Shown here in pieces: positions 51,181-60,680 of a stretch of 64,000 nucleotides of DNA. The DNA lies in NCBI GenBank assembly GCA_902518965.1, contig CABYIQ010000001.1, positions 1-64,000 of the forward strand. The letters run 5' to 3'. Numbering within the stretch: the stretch's first letter is position 1; each line of letters opens with the position of its first letter. The translations under genes and the position numbers were made by a program. The notes under the pieces were generated by a model that saw only the letters and a program-made list of their open reading frames with translations, was not told the origin of the DNA and made no database searches. This DNA comes from an uncultured SAR116 cluster alpha proteobacterium. GTDB lineage: Bacteria; Pseudomonadota; Alphaproteobacteria; Puniceispirillales; Puniceispirillaceae.

Positions 51181-52176
51181 TTAATTAAATCTCTCAAGAA
51201 ACTTTGGTAAATCATCTTCAAGATAAATGCGAATAATTTGCTCAAAATTTGTTTCACTTTTAAATCCAAAACTGTGCGCGCGATCCGTCTGAAAATCACG
51301 AGGCCAACCCGCAACAATCTTGACAATCCGTTCATCAAGTTCAGGCTTAATCAGCTTCACCACATCATTTCCAGCGACTGACCGTAGTGCCTCAATCTGC
51401 TCAGCAACGGTACAAGACACACCAGGCATGTTCAGTGCCCGCCGGCTGCCCAGAGCGTCCAAATCAAGCGTTGCGGCATGCGTCAAAAACTGCGCTGCAG
51501 AACGGGGCGAGGCATGCCAATGACGCACATCATCGCTGACTGGCAAAATTGCTTCAACACCATTAAGCGGTTCACGGATAATTCCAGAAAAAAAGGACGA
51601 GGCTGCCAGATTTGGCTTGCCGGGACGCACACAGATAGTGGGTAGGCGAATGGAAAGTGCATCAATAAAGCCCTTTCGGCTGTAATCAGAAAGCAACAAC
51701 TCAACAATTGCCTTTTGCGCGCCATATGATGTCTGCGGTGTGCAGAAAAACTCATCTGTTATCCTTGCAGGAAAGGGCGCCCCAAAAACCGCAATAGATG
51801 ATGTGAATATTAGTTTTGGCCTGTAGCTGCCCCCGGATTGGTCGTGGTGAACACGCAAAGCTTCTAGAAGTGACCAAGCGCCAGACATATTAATCTGCCA
51901 GCCTTTTTCAAATTCCAGCTCAGCCTCTCCTGACACAATCGAAGCGAGATGAAAAATCAGGTCAGGCTTTAAGTCTGCAAGTTTCTTAGCTTCAGCTGGG
52001 TCAGCAACATTGCCAACTAGAACAGAACAGCCATCTGCACCAGAAGGCACATGAGCAGAAACAATATCGTGAAGGTAAAGTTCAGATGAGCTATCTATTC
52101 CTGATTCCCCGGAAAGAATACGGTTCAGTAATTTCTGACCTACCATTCCTGCAGCACCCATAATCAATACACGCAT
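51181..52176 (-). CDS. DenD-like NAD-dependent epimerase/dehydrogenase
   Basis: A 331-residue extended SDR with GAAGMVGQKLLNRIL, the catalytic SYGAQKAIVELLLSDYSRKG and HLASIVSGEAELEFEKGW, a pattern shared with D-erythronate dehydrogenase (DenD), which oxidises erythronate at C2. AAAGGA precedes the ATG. With an LtnD-like gene 8 kb away this suggests tetronate breakdown, but the kinase and decarboxylase of that route are not seen. Confidence 0.78.
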   Translation of the reverse strand: MRVLIMGAAGMVGQKLLNRILSGESGIDSSSELYLHDIVSAHVPSGADGCSVLVGNVADPAEAKKLADLKPDLIFHLASIVSGEAELEFEKGWQINMSGAWSLLEALRVHHDQSGGSYRPKLIFTSSIAVFGAPFPARITDEFFCTPQTSYGAQKAIVELLLSDYSRKGFIDALSIRLPTICVRPGKPNLAASSFFSGIIREPLNGVEAILPVSDDVRHWHASPRSAAQFLTHAATLDLDALGSRRALNMPGVSCTVAEQIEALRSVAGNDVVKLIKPELDERIVKIVAGWPRDFQTDRAHSFGFKSETNFEQIIRIYLEDDLPKFLERFN

Positions 52177-52359
52177 TTATCTTTCCTTTTAATCATCAAA
52201 TAATCACTGACAGAGCGAATTACTATTTTCAATTCATGTCATTGTGTCATTATGTTTTTGCCAGTAGGCCCTACAATAGAAATTTATTCCGTAATAGGTA
52301 GCATGAGTCAACTTGACTGATGAGAAAGCAACTTAAAGGCGCAAACAGGGCATAAAGTT

Positions 52360-52554
52360 ATGGACGCATCACGAACAGGAAAGAGGCTGGCAGGAAAGAC
52401 CACCCTTGTAATCACAGCAGTTCAGGGCATCGGCACGGCATCTGTGCTGGCGATGGTAAAGAAAATCATCGTGCTTCTGCTATGTCTGGCCTTTGGCAAA
52501 AGTGCCTTCACAACAAGGCAGGCGCGCATAATTGACGGCGGTTGTTCAGACTGA
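52360..52554 (+). pseudogene. SDR gene with internal deletion (sugar-acid dehydrogenase remnant)
   Basis: The 64-codon frame joins an SDR beginning (KRLAGKTTLVITAVQGIG, the TxxxGxG cofactor motif) directly to an SDR end (SAFTTRQARIIDGGCSD, matching the usual FTTGQAHVIDGGWS close). About 180 residues, including the NAG and YxxxK motifs, are missing. SDRs with this tail commonly lie beside IlvD/Edd dehydratases and FAH hydrolases as 2-keto-3-deoxy-sugar-acid dehydrogenases, exactly the genes that follow. The reading frame is open but the protein cannot be an active SDR. Confidence 0.75.
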
Positions 52555-52617
52555 TAAGCCAAACAAAGAGAAGAGTTTAAACTATATTCAGACATACAAA
52601 AGCGAGTGGATAAGGCG

Positions 52618-54423
52618 ATGACAGACCGCAAAATCAAAACTGAAAATCTGCGTTCGCGCCTCTGGTTTAACAACCCAGATGATGCGGAAATGACAGCACT
52701 ATATACAGAGCGTTATCTAAATTACGGACTAACAAGGGATGAGCTGCGCGCAGGCAAACCCATTGTTGGCATTGCACAGACCGGGTCTGATTTATCACCC
52801 TGTAACCGTCACCATTTAGAACTGGCCAAGCGTGTGCGTGACGGGATCATTTCTGCTGGTGGCGTGCCGATGGAAATTCCGGTTCATCCTATCCAGGAAA
52901 CTGGCAAGCGTCCCACAGCGATGCTCGACAGGAATCTGGCCTATCTCAGCCTGGTTGAGAGCCTCTATGGCTATCCGATTGATGGTGTCGTGCTAATGAT
53001 AGGGTGTGACAAAACCACTCCGGCGCTTTTGATGGCAGCTGCCACTGTGGATATACCAGCGATTGCCCTGTCTGTCGGGCCAATGCTAAATGGCTGGCAT
53101 GAAGGTGAGCGAACAGGGTCTGGTACAATTGTCTGGAAGGCTCGTCAGTTAATGGCAGCTGGAGAAATTGATGATGACGGATTTCTTGACCTTGTAACCT
53201 CCTCCACACCCTCAACTGGCTATTGTAATACAATGGGTACAGCCACCACGATGAACTCGCTTGCTGAGGCTTTGGGTATGCAGCTGCCGGGATCAGCAGC
53301 GATACCTGCCCCTTATCGTGAACGGGGACAGATCTCTTATGAGACCGGAGCCCGCATTGTCAATATGGTTTGGGATGATCTGAAGCCATCTGACATCATG
53401 ACACGTCATGCTTTTGAAAATGCAATTGTGATCAATTCGGCTATTGGCGGATCAACAAACGCCCCAATTCATCTCAACGCCATTGCCCGCCATCTTGGTG
53501 TAGCGCTGGACAATGATGACTGGCAGGCAGTTGGCCATCATGTGCCGTTGTTAGTTAACCTTCAGCCTGCAGGTGATTATCTGGGTGAAGATTACCATCG
53601 CGCAGGTGGGGTGCCCGCGGTTGTTGCTGAACTGATGCGCCATAATCTGCTGCCGCATCCGCAAGCCATCACAGCAAACGGACAGTCTATTGGCGTGAAT
53701 TGCGAAGCTGCAAAAATCAAAAATTCAGACGTAATTTTCACTGTTGATAAGCCCATGAAGCAATCAGCGGGCTTTGTGAATCTTAAAGGCAATCTGTTTG
53801 ATAGTGCTATTATGAAAACAAGTGTAATCAGCCCGTCCTTTTCAGAACGTTACCTATCAAATCCTGATGATCCGAATGCATTTGAAGGCACAGCCTTTGT
53901 GTTTGACGGGCCAGAAGACTTCCATAAACGGATTGATGATGAAAGTCTGAATATGGATGCACAGTCCATTCTTGTGATGCGTGGGGCAGGGCCGATTGGC
54001 TATCCTGGCGGTGCAGAGGTGGTGAATATGCGCCCGCCTGCTTATCTGATTAAGCAAGGCGTATCAGAACTGCCCTGCATTGGTGACGGCAGACAGTCAG
54101 GGACATCAGGTTCACCGTCAATTCTAAATGCATCGCCAGAAGCAGCCGCCGGGGGAGGTCTCGCGCTGTTGCAGACAGGGGACCGCATCCGCGTGGATAT
54201 GAATAACTGCAGTGCAGATATACTGGTCAGCGATGATGAACTTCAGACCCGTGCAGAAAAGCTGGCCGCAGATGGCGGCTTTCCTTCACCGGAAAGCCAG
54301 AGCCCATGGCAGCAATATTTCCGCGAAATGGTCAAGCCTTTTTCAGAAGGTATGGTTCTGCGTGATGCTCCAAATTATAAATTTATCGCACGCACTAAAG
54401 GTGTGCCACGTGATAATCATTGA
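52618..54423 (+). CDS. IlvD/Edd-family sugar-acid dehydratase
   Basis: A 601-residue iron-sulfur dehydratase most like L-arabinonate/D-xylonate or L-fuconate dehydratases. The cluster cysteines are in [25 protein letters not shown] and [34 protein letters not shown] and [16 protein letters not shown] are family blocks. It makes a 2-keto-3-deoxy acid. The track uses a GTG at 52606; the ATG at 52618 is also possible and neither has a strong ribosome-binding site. Confidence 0.87.
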   Translation: MTDRKIKTENLRSRLWFNNPDDAEMTALYTERYLNYGLTRDELRAGKPIVGIAQTGSDLSPCNRHHLELAKRVRDGIISAGGVPMEIPVHPIQETGKRPTAMLDRNLAYLSLVESLYGYPIDGVVLMIGCDKTTPALLMAAATVDIPAIALSVGPMLNGWHEGERTGSGTIVWKARQLMAAGEIDDDGFLDLVTSSTPSTGYCNTMGTATTMNSLAEALGMQLPGSAAIPAPYRERGQISYETGARIVNMVWDDLKPSDIMTRHAFENAIVINSAIGGSTNAPIHLNAIARHLGVALDNDDWQAVGHHVPLLVNLQPAGDYLGEDYHRAGGVPAVVAELMRHNLLPHPQAITANGQSIGVNCEAAKIKNSDVIFTVDKPMKQSAGFVNLKGNLFDSAIMKTSVISPSFSERYLSNPDDPNAFEGTAFVFDGPEDFHKRIDDESLNMDAQSILVMRGAGPIGYPGGAEVVNMRPPAYLIKQGVSELPCIGDGRQSGTSGSPSILNASPEAAAGGGLALLQTGDRIRVDMNNCSADILVSDDELQTRAEKLAADGGFPSPESQSPWQQYFREMVKPFSEGMVLRDAPNYKFIARTKGVPRDNH

Positions 54424-54477
54424 GTTATTCAGAACTAAGTTTCGAACGGAAAGATAAATTCGAAGGAGAACAATTGA

Positions 54478-55326
54478 ATGAAACTGGTAAGATATGGAAA
54501 TGAAGGGCAGGAAAAGCCCGGTCTTATAGATTCAGACGGTCAGTTACGAGATCTTTCCGGCCATGTGGCTGATATCAATGGTCCGGCGCTGTCAAAGGAC
54601 AGTCTGAAAATGCTTTACGGAATTGACCCGACCAGCTTGCCTGCTGTCAGCGGCACTCCCCGACTTGGAGCCTGTGTCGGTGACATTGGAAAATTCATGT
54701 GCATCGGCCTGAATTATTCTGATCACGCTGCCGAGACAGGTGCAGACATTCCTGAACATCCCATTTTGTTTATGAAGGCCACATCTGCTGTGGTGGGGGC
54801 AAACGATATTGTTATGCTGCCCCGCGGTTCCACCCATACAGATTGGGAAGTTGAACTTGGCGTTGTGATTGGTACTCCTTGTAAATACGTTTCTATCGAA
54901 GAGGCCCTCGATTATGTGGCTGGGTATTTTGTTTCAAACGATGTTTCCGAACGTCATTTCCAGACTAAGCTGACCGGCCAATGGACCAAAGGTAAATCCT
55001 GTGACACTTTCGGGCCAATCGGTCCGTGGCTAGTCACCTCAGATGAAATTTCAGATCCGCAGAATCTGGATATGGGTCTGGATCTAAATGGCCAGCGTAT
55101 GCAGACCGGGAACACGTCAACCATGATCTTCACAGTTGCTGAATGTATCTCTCATCTCTCGCAGATGATGACCTTACAACCAGGGGATGTGATATCAACA
55201 GGCACGCCGCCAGGTGTGGGCATGGGCATAAAGCCTAACCCAATTTACCTAAAAGAAGGTGATGTTATGGATGTGTGGATTGAGGGTCTTGGCCAGCAGA
55301 GACAGACTGTTGGACAGGACAAATAA
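54478..55326 (+). CDS. FAH-family 2,4-diketo-3-deoxy-sugar-acid hydrolase
   Basis: A 282-residue fumarylacetoacetate-hydrolase-fold enzyme with FMCIGLNYSDHAAETG, the metal-binding DWEVELGVVIG, and STGTPPGVGMGIKPNP near the end, close to 2,4-diketo-3-deoxy-L-rhamnonate/fuconate hydrolases that yield pyruvate plus an acid. AAGGAG lies upstream of ATG. It follows the IlvD-type dehydratase by 54 bases; the dehydrogenase that should act between them is the deleted SDR. Confidence 0.87.
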   Translation: MKLVRYGNEGQEKPGLIDSDGQLRDLSGHVADINGPALSKDSLKMLYGIDPTSLPAVSGTPRLGACVGDIGKFMCIGLNYSDHAAETGADIPEHPILFMKATSAVVGANDIVMLPRGSTHTDWEVELGVVIGTPCKYVSIEEALDYVAGYFVSNDVSERHFQTKLTGQWTKGKSCDTFGPIGPWLVTSDEISDPQNLDMGLDLNGQRMQTGNTSTMIFTVAECISHLSQMMTLQPGDVISTGTPPGVGMGIKPNPIYLKEGDVMDVWIEGLGQQRQTVGQDK

Positions 55327-55381
55327 ACCTTCACAGACCTAGCGGATAAAATTTAACTTTTAGACCAAACGGAACAAACCT

Positions 55382-56266
55382 ATGTCTTCAACTGCAAAAA
55401 TTGCCTTTCTAGGTACAGGCCTTATGGGAAGCCATATGGCCCGCAATATATTAAAAGCCGGATTTTCGTTAACAGCCTGGAACCGCACCCTAGCCAAAGC
55501 ACAAGCCCTGATAGCTGATGGCGCAGATGTGCCGGCAACAGCAGCAGAAGCCATCGCGGAGGCTGATATTGTGATAACAATGTTGAGTGACGGGCCAACT
55601 GTACATGATCTTCTGTTTGATCAGGAACTTGCCGCAGCCATGAAAGCAGGGACACTCCTGATTGATATGAGTTCGATCAAGCCAAGTGAGGCCCGCACAC
55701 ATGCCGCGCTGATGCGCGAGCGGGGCCTGCATCATCTGGATGCACCAGTATCCGGCGGAACAAAAGGTGCTGAAGCAGGCAGTCTAGCTATTATGGCTGG
55801 CGGAGATGAAGCAGTCTTTACTAGAGCTGTGTCTGTTCTCAGTGCCATGGGGAGGCCTGTTCGAGTTGGTCCTGACGGGTCAGGCCAACTATCTAAACTG
55901 GCAAATCAAACCATTGTGGCTGTCACCATTGGGGTGGTTGCTGAAGCGATGTTGTTGGCTGAAAAAGGTGGTGCTGACCCTGCTGCTATTCGTGATGCGT
56001 TAAAAGGCGGTTTTGCTGATTCAGTTATCCTGCAACAGCATGGCGAGCGGATGACTACAAGTAATTTTGAGCCAGGAGGCCTGTCACGCATGCAGCTTAA
56101 AGATATCAATAACGCGCTGGAGGAAGCAGGTCAGCATGAGCTTATCCTGCCACTGACCGAGCAGGTGAAAACGCGTTACACTACCCTCATCGAAGAGATG
56201 AACGGAGCAGATACAGATCATTCAGCTCTGTATCTTGAATTGCTACGGCAGAATGGTCTTTTATAG
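55382..56266 (+). CDS. 3-Hydroxyisobutyrate dehydrogenase-family oxidoreductase
   Basis: A 294-residue beta-hydroxyacid dehydrogenase: FLGTGLMGSHMARNILKAG, the substrate motif DAPVSGGTKGAEAGSL and the catalytic-Lys helix KLANQTIVAVTIGVVAEAML. Tartronate semialdehyde reductase and related enzymes share these. The operon order IlvD-FAH-this gene suggests reduction or oxidation of the aldehyde or hydroxyacid released by the hydrolase. Confidence 0.87.
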   Translation: MSSTAKIAFLGTGLMGSHMARNILKAGFSLTAWNRTLAKAQALIADGADVPATAAEAIAEADIVITMLSDGPTVHDLLFDQELAAAMKAGTLLIDMSSIKPSEARTHAALMRERGLHHLDAPVSGGTKGAEAGSLAIMAGGDEAVFTRAVSVLSAMGRPVRVGPDGSGQLSKLANQTIVAVTIGVVAEAMLLAEKGGADPAAIRDALKGGFADSVILQQHGERMTTSNFEPGGLSRMQLKDINNALEEAGQHELILPLTEQVKTRYTTLIEEMNGADTDHSALYLELLRQNGLL

Positions 56267-56294
56267 GCGCTAGACAAAGTTTTAGGAAGTTGCC

Positions 56295-57257
56295 ATGAAA
56301 CCAGTTCTGTTAATCATTGGGGAGATCACACCGCGTATGGCAGAACGCTTTTCCGCTGCCTTTACCTGCCATTACCTTGATAAAATTGCAAATACAGAAC
56401 GTTTCCTAGCAGCAAACGGGCCATCTATTCAGGCAATAGCCACATCGGGGCATGACGGTGTACCAGATGACCTACTTGACAGCCTATCTAATCTAAAGAT
56501 TATTTCCAATTACGGGGTTGGGTATGATGCTATCAATGTAGATAAGGCAGTAAGCAAAAATATTCTTGTCACCCATACACCTGATGTACTGAATGAGGAG
56601 GTTGCCACAACTGCGCTGATGCTGCTGATGGCAGTAAGCCGCGAGCTGATTGTGAATGACAGCTATATCCGAAAAGGTAACTGGTCAAAAAAAGGAAACA
56701 CACCGCTGAGTAGAGCTGTAGATGGCATGTCTGTTGGAATATTGGGCTATGGACGTATAGGGCAAGCGATTGCCCGTAAACTGGAGGCTTTTAACTGTCA
56801 GATTTCTTATCATGCCCGGTCAGAACGAAAAGACAGCCCACATCGCTACTATGATAATCTGATCCGTTTGGCAGATGATGTAACCGCCCTTATTGTGATT
56901 ACACCAGGTGGTCAGTATACACATCACTTGGTAAACGCCGATGTAATATCAGCACTAGGCTCTGAAGGTATCCTTGTGAATGTGGCCCGCGGGTCAGTTG
57001 TGGATGAAGATGCGCTGATTGCCGCGCTTCAAGATGGAAGTCTGGGAGCTGCAGGGCTAGATGTTTTTGCTGCAGAACCATATGTGCCTGAAGTTTTGTT
57101 CACGATGGATAATGTTGTCCTGACCCCGCATATCGGTTCAGCTACGGTTGAAACCCGCCGCGCAATGGGGGACCTGACTGTTGATAATCTGGTCCAGTAT
57201 TTTTCTGATGGCCAAGTAATCACACCAATCCCAGAATGCCTTTCTTTGATTGGCTGA
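56295..57257 (+). CDS. D-2-hydroxyacid dehydrogenase (glyoxylate/hydroxypyruvate reductase type)
   Basis: A 320-residue NAD(P) enzyme. GILGYGRIGQAIARKLEAF is the nucleotide motif; LVNVARGSVVDEDALIAAL and LTPHIGSATVETRRAMGDL hold the catalytic Arg/His context. AGGAAG precedes ATG. It ends the plus-strand sugar-acid operon and is convergent with the SDR gene 32 bases on. It probably handles a glycolate- or glycerate-type end product. Confidence 0.88.
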   Translation: MKPVLLIIGEITPRMAERFSAAFTCHYLDKIANTERFLAANGPSIQAIATSGHDGVPDDLLDSLSNLKIISNYGVGYDAINVDKAVSKNILVTHTPDVLNEEVATTALMLLMAVSRELIVNDSYIRKGNWSKKGNTPLSRAVDGMSVGILGYGRIGQAIARKLEAFNCQISYHARSERKDSPHRYYDNLIRLADDVTALIVITPGGQYTHHLVNADVISALGSEGILVNVARGSVVDEDALIAALQDGSLGAAGLDVFAAEPYVPEVLFTMDNVVLTPHIGSATVETRRAMGDLTVDNLVQYFSDGQVITPIPECLSLIG

Positions 57258-57289
57258 ACAGACCAGCTTTTTGCTCAGGCCCCCTTTGA

Positions 57290-58069
57290 TTAAACCGTCA
57301 CAGTCATACCGCCATCAACGTAGAGAACCTGCCCATGCATGAAGTCAGAGGCAGGAGAGGAAAGATAAATAGCGGCGCCAACCAGATCGTCAACCTGACC
57401 CCAGCGACCAGCTGGAGTTTGAGCAATTAGCCAGTCACTGAAGGCCTTATCCTCAAACAGAGGCTGGGTGAGTTCTGTTGAAATATAGCCAGGGCCAATT
57501 GCATTACAATTGATTCCATACCCTGCCCATTCAGCTGTCATTGCTCTGGTTAAGCCGCCCACAGCAGCCTTTGCAGTCACATAAGCCCCAACGTGATGGC
57601 GGGCCATTTTCGTCATGATAGAGGCAATATTTATTATTTTGCCATGCCCGCGCTGCTTCATATGCCGTGTCACTGCCTGCCCAAGGTAAAACAGAGCCGT
57701 GGCATTGGTGTTCATTACATCCTGAAATTTGTCAGAAGCAAAGTCTTCTAAAGACTGTCTGTGCTGAATACCGGCATTATTGATAAGAATGTCAATCGAC
57801 CCGTCTGCAGATTCATAATTGTTTATGGCCTTTTGTACTGCTGGCTGGTCACGCACATCAAAACAGAGGGTCTGTGCAGACACATCCTGCAGGCGCAACC
57901 TGTCAGTCGCCTCTGCCAACTTTTCCGGGTTTCTGCCATTCAGAATGATTTTTGCCCCAGCCTGTGCCAGGCCCGCTGCGAGACCAAACCCTATACCACG
58001 TGTTGCTCCTGTAATCAGGGCTGATCGTCCCGTCAAATCAAAATACTGCATTGCGGCTTTTGTCATCAT
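57290..58069 (-). CDS. SDR-family oxidoreductase (gluconate 5-dehydrogenase-like)
   Basis: A 259-residue classical SDR with ITGATRGIGFGLAAGLAQAG, INNAGIQHR, catalytic HVGAYVTAKAAVGGLTRAM and the tail MHGQVLYVDGGMTVTV. The segment after the core (ISTELTQPLFEDKAFSDWL) is like gluconate 5-dehydrogenase/2-keto-3-deoxygluconate oxidoreductases. Two Met codons follow an AAGGGG site; either may start. It could replace the deleted SDR functionally. Confidence 0.85.
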   Translation of the reverse strand: MMTKAAMQYFDLTGRSALITGATRGIGFGLAAGLAQAGAKIILNGRNPEKLAEATDRLRLQDVSAQTLCFDVRDQPAVQKAINNYESADGSIDILINNAGIQHRQSLEDFASDKFQDVMNTNATALFYLGQAVTRHMKQRGHGKIINIASIMTKMARHHVGAYVTAKAAVGGLTRAMTAEWAGYGINCNAIGPGYISTELTQPLFEDKAFSDWLIAQTPAGRWGQVDDLVGAAIYLSSPASDFMHGQVLYVDGGMTVTV

Positions 58070-58114
58070 ATCCCCTTATCCTTTTCATCAAGCTGCTCAG
58101 TTCAGAACGCCTTG

Positions 58115-58978
58115 TCAGGCAAAGTGCTGTTTGAACACTTCAATTCCAGCCCTAAACCCGTCTTCAAAATTTCCATTGCCGGGGTGATAAACACTTTCAA
58201 ATGAAATTACACCATCATAGCTTATCTCCCGCAGGCCACCTGCCATAGGGGCAAATAAATCCGCAAGCTGCCCTGTGCCCATTTGCCGAACTTCCAGTGT
58301 TGCCTTTGGAGTATCCACCTGAACGTCCTTGATATGGATATGTCCTAAATATCCATCTTTTGCCATTTCAAACCCGTCTGGAAAGGCCAGCTCATGACAC
58401 CAGCAATTATTTGCCGGATCCCAAAGAACCTTCAGCACATCTTTTGCATCCAGCTCATCGATCAGTTTCACCGCTGTATAGTTTGAATTCACCATTGTGC
58501 CATTGCCAGTTTCAACAACCAGCGTGACCCCTTCTGTGCGGGCCAGATCGACAGCTGGGGCAATCAGGGGCGGCAAGGTATCCCAAGCCCCCTTTGCCAC
58601 GTTCCAGTGTTCTGCTCCGTTCATACCCCACAAGATTTGTTCCTTTTTTGAAGTCATAATGCGCACTAAAGGGCAATTCAGCTGATGCGCCATTTCAATA
58701 ACACGTTTCAGATAATCCATGTGGCGCGAATGGTCCTTATCCCCTGCTTTTGACGCTGTTGTCAGCCCAGCAAAAATATGTCGGGACAAGCAAGACACAG
58801 GCTTGTTATGTGTATTCAGGAGCTCTTTGATTTGTGCAATTTCAGACGCATCATGATCCCCAACTTCCTTGTCCCAGACAAACTGCAACTCAGCATAATC
58901 AAGGCCAAATTCATCCATAACCCTCAGCGCATGATTCAAATCGCGACTGATCCCATCACAAATTACACCCAGTTTCAT
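58115..58978 (-). CDS. Sugar-phosphate isomerase/epimerase family TIM barrel
   Basis: A 287-residue TIM barrel opening MKLGVICDGISRDLNHALRV. Metal ligands can be placed in LVVETGNGTMVN (Glu), LWDPANNCWCHE (Asp, His), GHIHIKDVQ (His) and VISFESVYHPGNG (Glu). Related enzymes isomerise hydroxypyruvate, tagatose or xylose-like sugars. AGGAGG gives a strong start. It lies between the SDR and LtnD-like genes on one strand, a sugar-acid set. Confidence 0.8.
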   Translation of the reverse strand: MKLGVICDGISRDLNHALRVMDEFGLDYAELQFVWDKEVGDHDASEIAQIKELLNTHNKPVSCLSRHIFAGLTTASKAGDKDHSRHMDYLKRVIEMAHQLNCPLVRIMTSKKEQILWGMNGAEHWNVAKGAWDTLPPLIAPAVDLARTEGVTLVVETGNGTMVNSNYTAVKLIDELDAKDVLKVLWDPANNCWCHELAFPDGFEMAKDGYLGHIHIKDVQVDTPKATLEVRQMGTGQLADLFAPMAGGLREISYDGVISFESVYHPGNGNFEDGFRAGIEVFKQHFA

Positions 58979-59001
58979 GTCTTCACCTCCTTAAGTTTTA
59001 A

Positions 59002-59901
59002 TTAGCGGTGCAGCTCCGCACTAACGATGTCTTCTAAAACCCGGGTCACAACCCAATTGTCACCATTAGGATATTTTGTCTTTCCGGCATGAAACAATTG
59101 CATGGCTGTTGCGGCTGTATGCATCGGCACGCCAAGCTCCTCAGCAAAGCCCAGAGATATCGTCAAATCCTTATGCATGGTAGCAATGTGACTGCCTGTA
59201 CCTTCAAACTGACGATCAATTATATTTTCAAGAGCTGTATTGGCCACACCGCAACCGGCCCCTGAGGTTGAAAAGACGTCAAATAAAGTCTGACCAGAAA
59301 TACCAGCTTTCGCTGCCAAAACAGAAGCTTCAAATGTAGCCGAAAAGACTGAACCAATAAGAGACTGCAAACAGGCTTTCACAATCTGGCCCTTTGGTGC
59401 AGCCTCACCAACATGATGAATTGTTTTTGAGACAGCCTGCATAATATCACTGCAGTTTTTCATATCCGTATCACTGCCGGCAGCCATCATCGTTAGCGAA
59501 CCAGACTGCGCACCGGGAAACCCGCCACTGACCGGGCTGTCAATGAGGGATAGGCCACGTTCACTAAGAGAGTCATGAATTTCAGCAGCTTCAGCAGGTT
59601 TTATAGTGGCGGTCAGAATAATAACACTGCCTGACGGAAGATGATCTGCTAGTCCATTTTTACCTAAAATTACCTGTTTGGCCTGGTGGCCAGTCATGAC
59701 CATAACAAACACGGCACGTGCATTCGCTGCGACTTCTCCCAAATCTGGGGCCGCTATCCCTCCCATCGCTGTAAAAGCGTTCGTGCGGTCAGGATCCAGA
59801 TCGAACCCACATACATCAAACCCTGCTTTCAGCAGATTTTTGGCTAGGCCGCTGCCCATATCCCCAATCCCGACAAGCCCCACTTTATTTTTATCTACTG
59901 T
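59002..59901 (-). CDS. LtnD-like beta-hydroxyacid dehydrogenase
   Basis: A 299-residue 3-hydroxyisobutyrate-dehydrogenase-family enzyme: VGLVGIGDMGSGLAKNLLKAG, SPVSGGFPGAQSGSLTMMAAG and the catalytic-Lys helix QIVKACLQSLIGSVFSATFE. The close FEASVLAAKAGISGQTLFDV is like L-threonate dehydrogenases. The ATG at 59901 follows AAGGAGAGG, better than the track start nine codons upstream. First gene of a three-gene minus-strand unit. Confidence 0.84.
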   Translation of the reverse strand, partial: TVDKNKVGLVGIGDMGSGLAKNLLKAGFDVCGFDLDPDRTNAFTAMGGIAAPDLGEVAANARAVFVMVMTGHQAKQVILGKNGLADHLPSGSVIILTATIKPAEAAEIHDSLSERGLSLIDSPVSGGFPGAQSGSLTMMAAGSDTDMKNCSDIMQAVSKTIHHVGEAAPKGQIVKACLQSLIGSVFSATFEASVLAAKAGISGQTLFDVFSTSGAGCGVANTALENIIDRQFEGTGSHIATMHKDLTISLGFAEELGVPMHTAATAMQLFHAGKTKYPNGDNWVVTRVLEDIVSAELHR

Positions 59902-60135
59902 CATCTGCCTCTCCTTGACAGAACACACTCTGGTGCTGTCTTTGCTTGTTTTTCTTCACTTTTAACTAAATAAGGCCATATATCCTCATCAAAAGACAAA
60001 CAAGAAACCGTATCAATAAAAAAATAAAATCTTGAAAGGCTAGTCTGTTTGTCTATTTCTGGGGTAAACAGGCACAGTATCAACAAAACTGGACAAATGG
60101 CCAGCTTACGATCATAAGGCAAAAGAAAGACTGCA

Positions 60136-60648
60136 GTGAACCTCATGCATACCCAACCAGACATAAAGAACTTTGATCAGTCAGCCTTTCGCAAAGCTCT
60201 GTCCTGTTTTCCTACAGGCGTTGGTGTCGCCACAATCGTGTCAGCAGATGGACAGCCCCATGGCATGACCATCAGCTCATTCAATTCTGTTTCAATGAAT
60301 CCACCGCTGATTTTATGGAGCATCGGTCTTGAGGCTGCATGTCTTGATGATTTTAGACAAGCAGAAGCCTTTGCAATCAATATTCTGGCGGCTGATCAAA
60401 AACCAATCAGCCAGCAATTTGCCCAAACCAAACCAAACCGTTTTGCAGGTCTTGACTGGCATTTGTCTCCAACTGGTCTGCCACTGCTTGACGGAGCCGC
60501 GGCCACACTCAGCTGCAGGGTCTGGAGTCGCTATCCGGGCGGTGATCATGAAATCATTGTTGGTGAGGTTTATGAGCTGACCTGCAGTGACAAAACACCC
60601 CTGCTTTATGGTTTAGGCCAGCTCACATCATTTCCAAAAGAACTGTAG
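60136..60648 (+). CDS. Flavin reductase-like domain protein
   Basis: A 170-residue FMN-binding split-barrel protein: FRKALSCFPTGVGVATIVSA, PHGMTISSFNSVSMNPPLIL and FAINILAADQKPISQQFAQ are standard for flavin reductases that supply reduced flavin to two-component monooxygenases. The closing DHEIIVGEVYEL is typical. It may start at GTG 60136 or ATG 60145. No partner oxygenase is adjacent. Confidence 0.87.
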   Translation: MNLMHTQPDIKNFDQSAFRKALSCFPTGVGVATIVSADGQPHGMTISSFNSVSMNPPLILWSIGLEAACLDDFRQAEAFAINILAADQKPISQQFAQTKPNRFAGLDWHLSPTGLPLLDGAAATLSCRVWSRYPGGDHEIIVGEVYELTCSDKTPLLYGLGQLTSFPKEL

Positions 60649-60680
60649 CAATCCAATTAAAGTTGTTTGAACGGCTGAAC

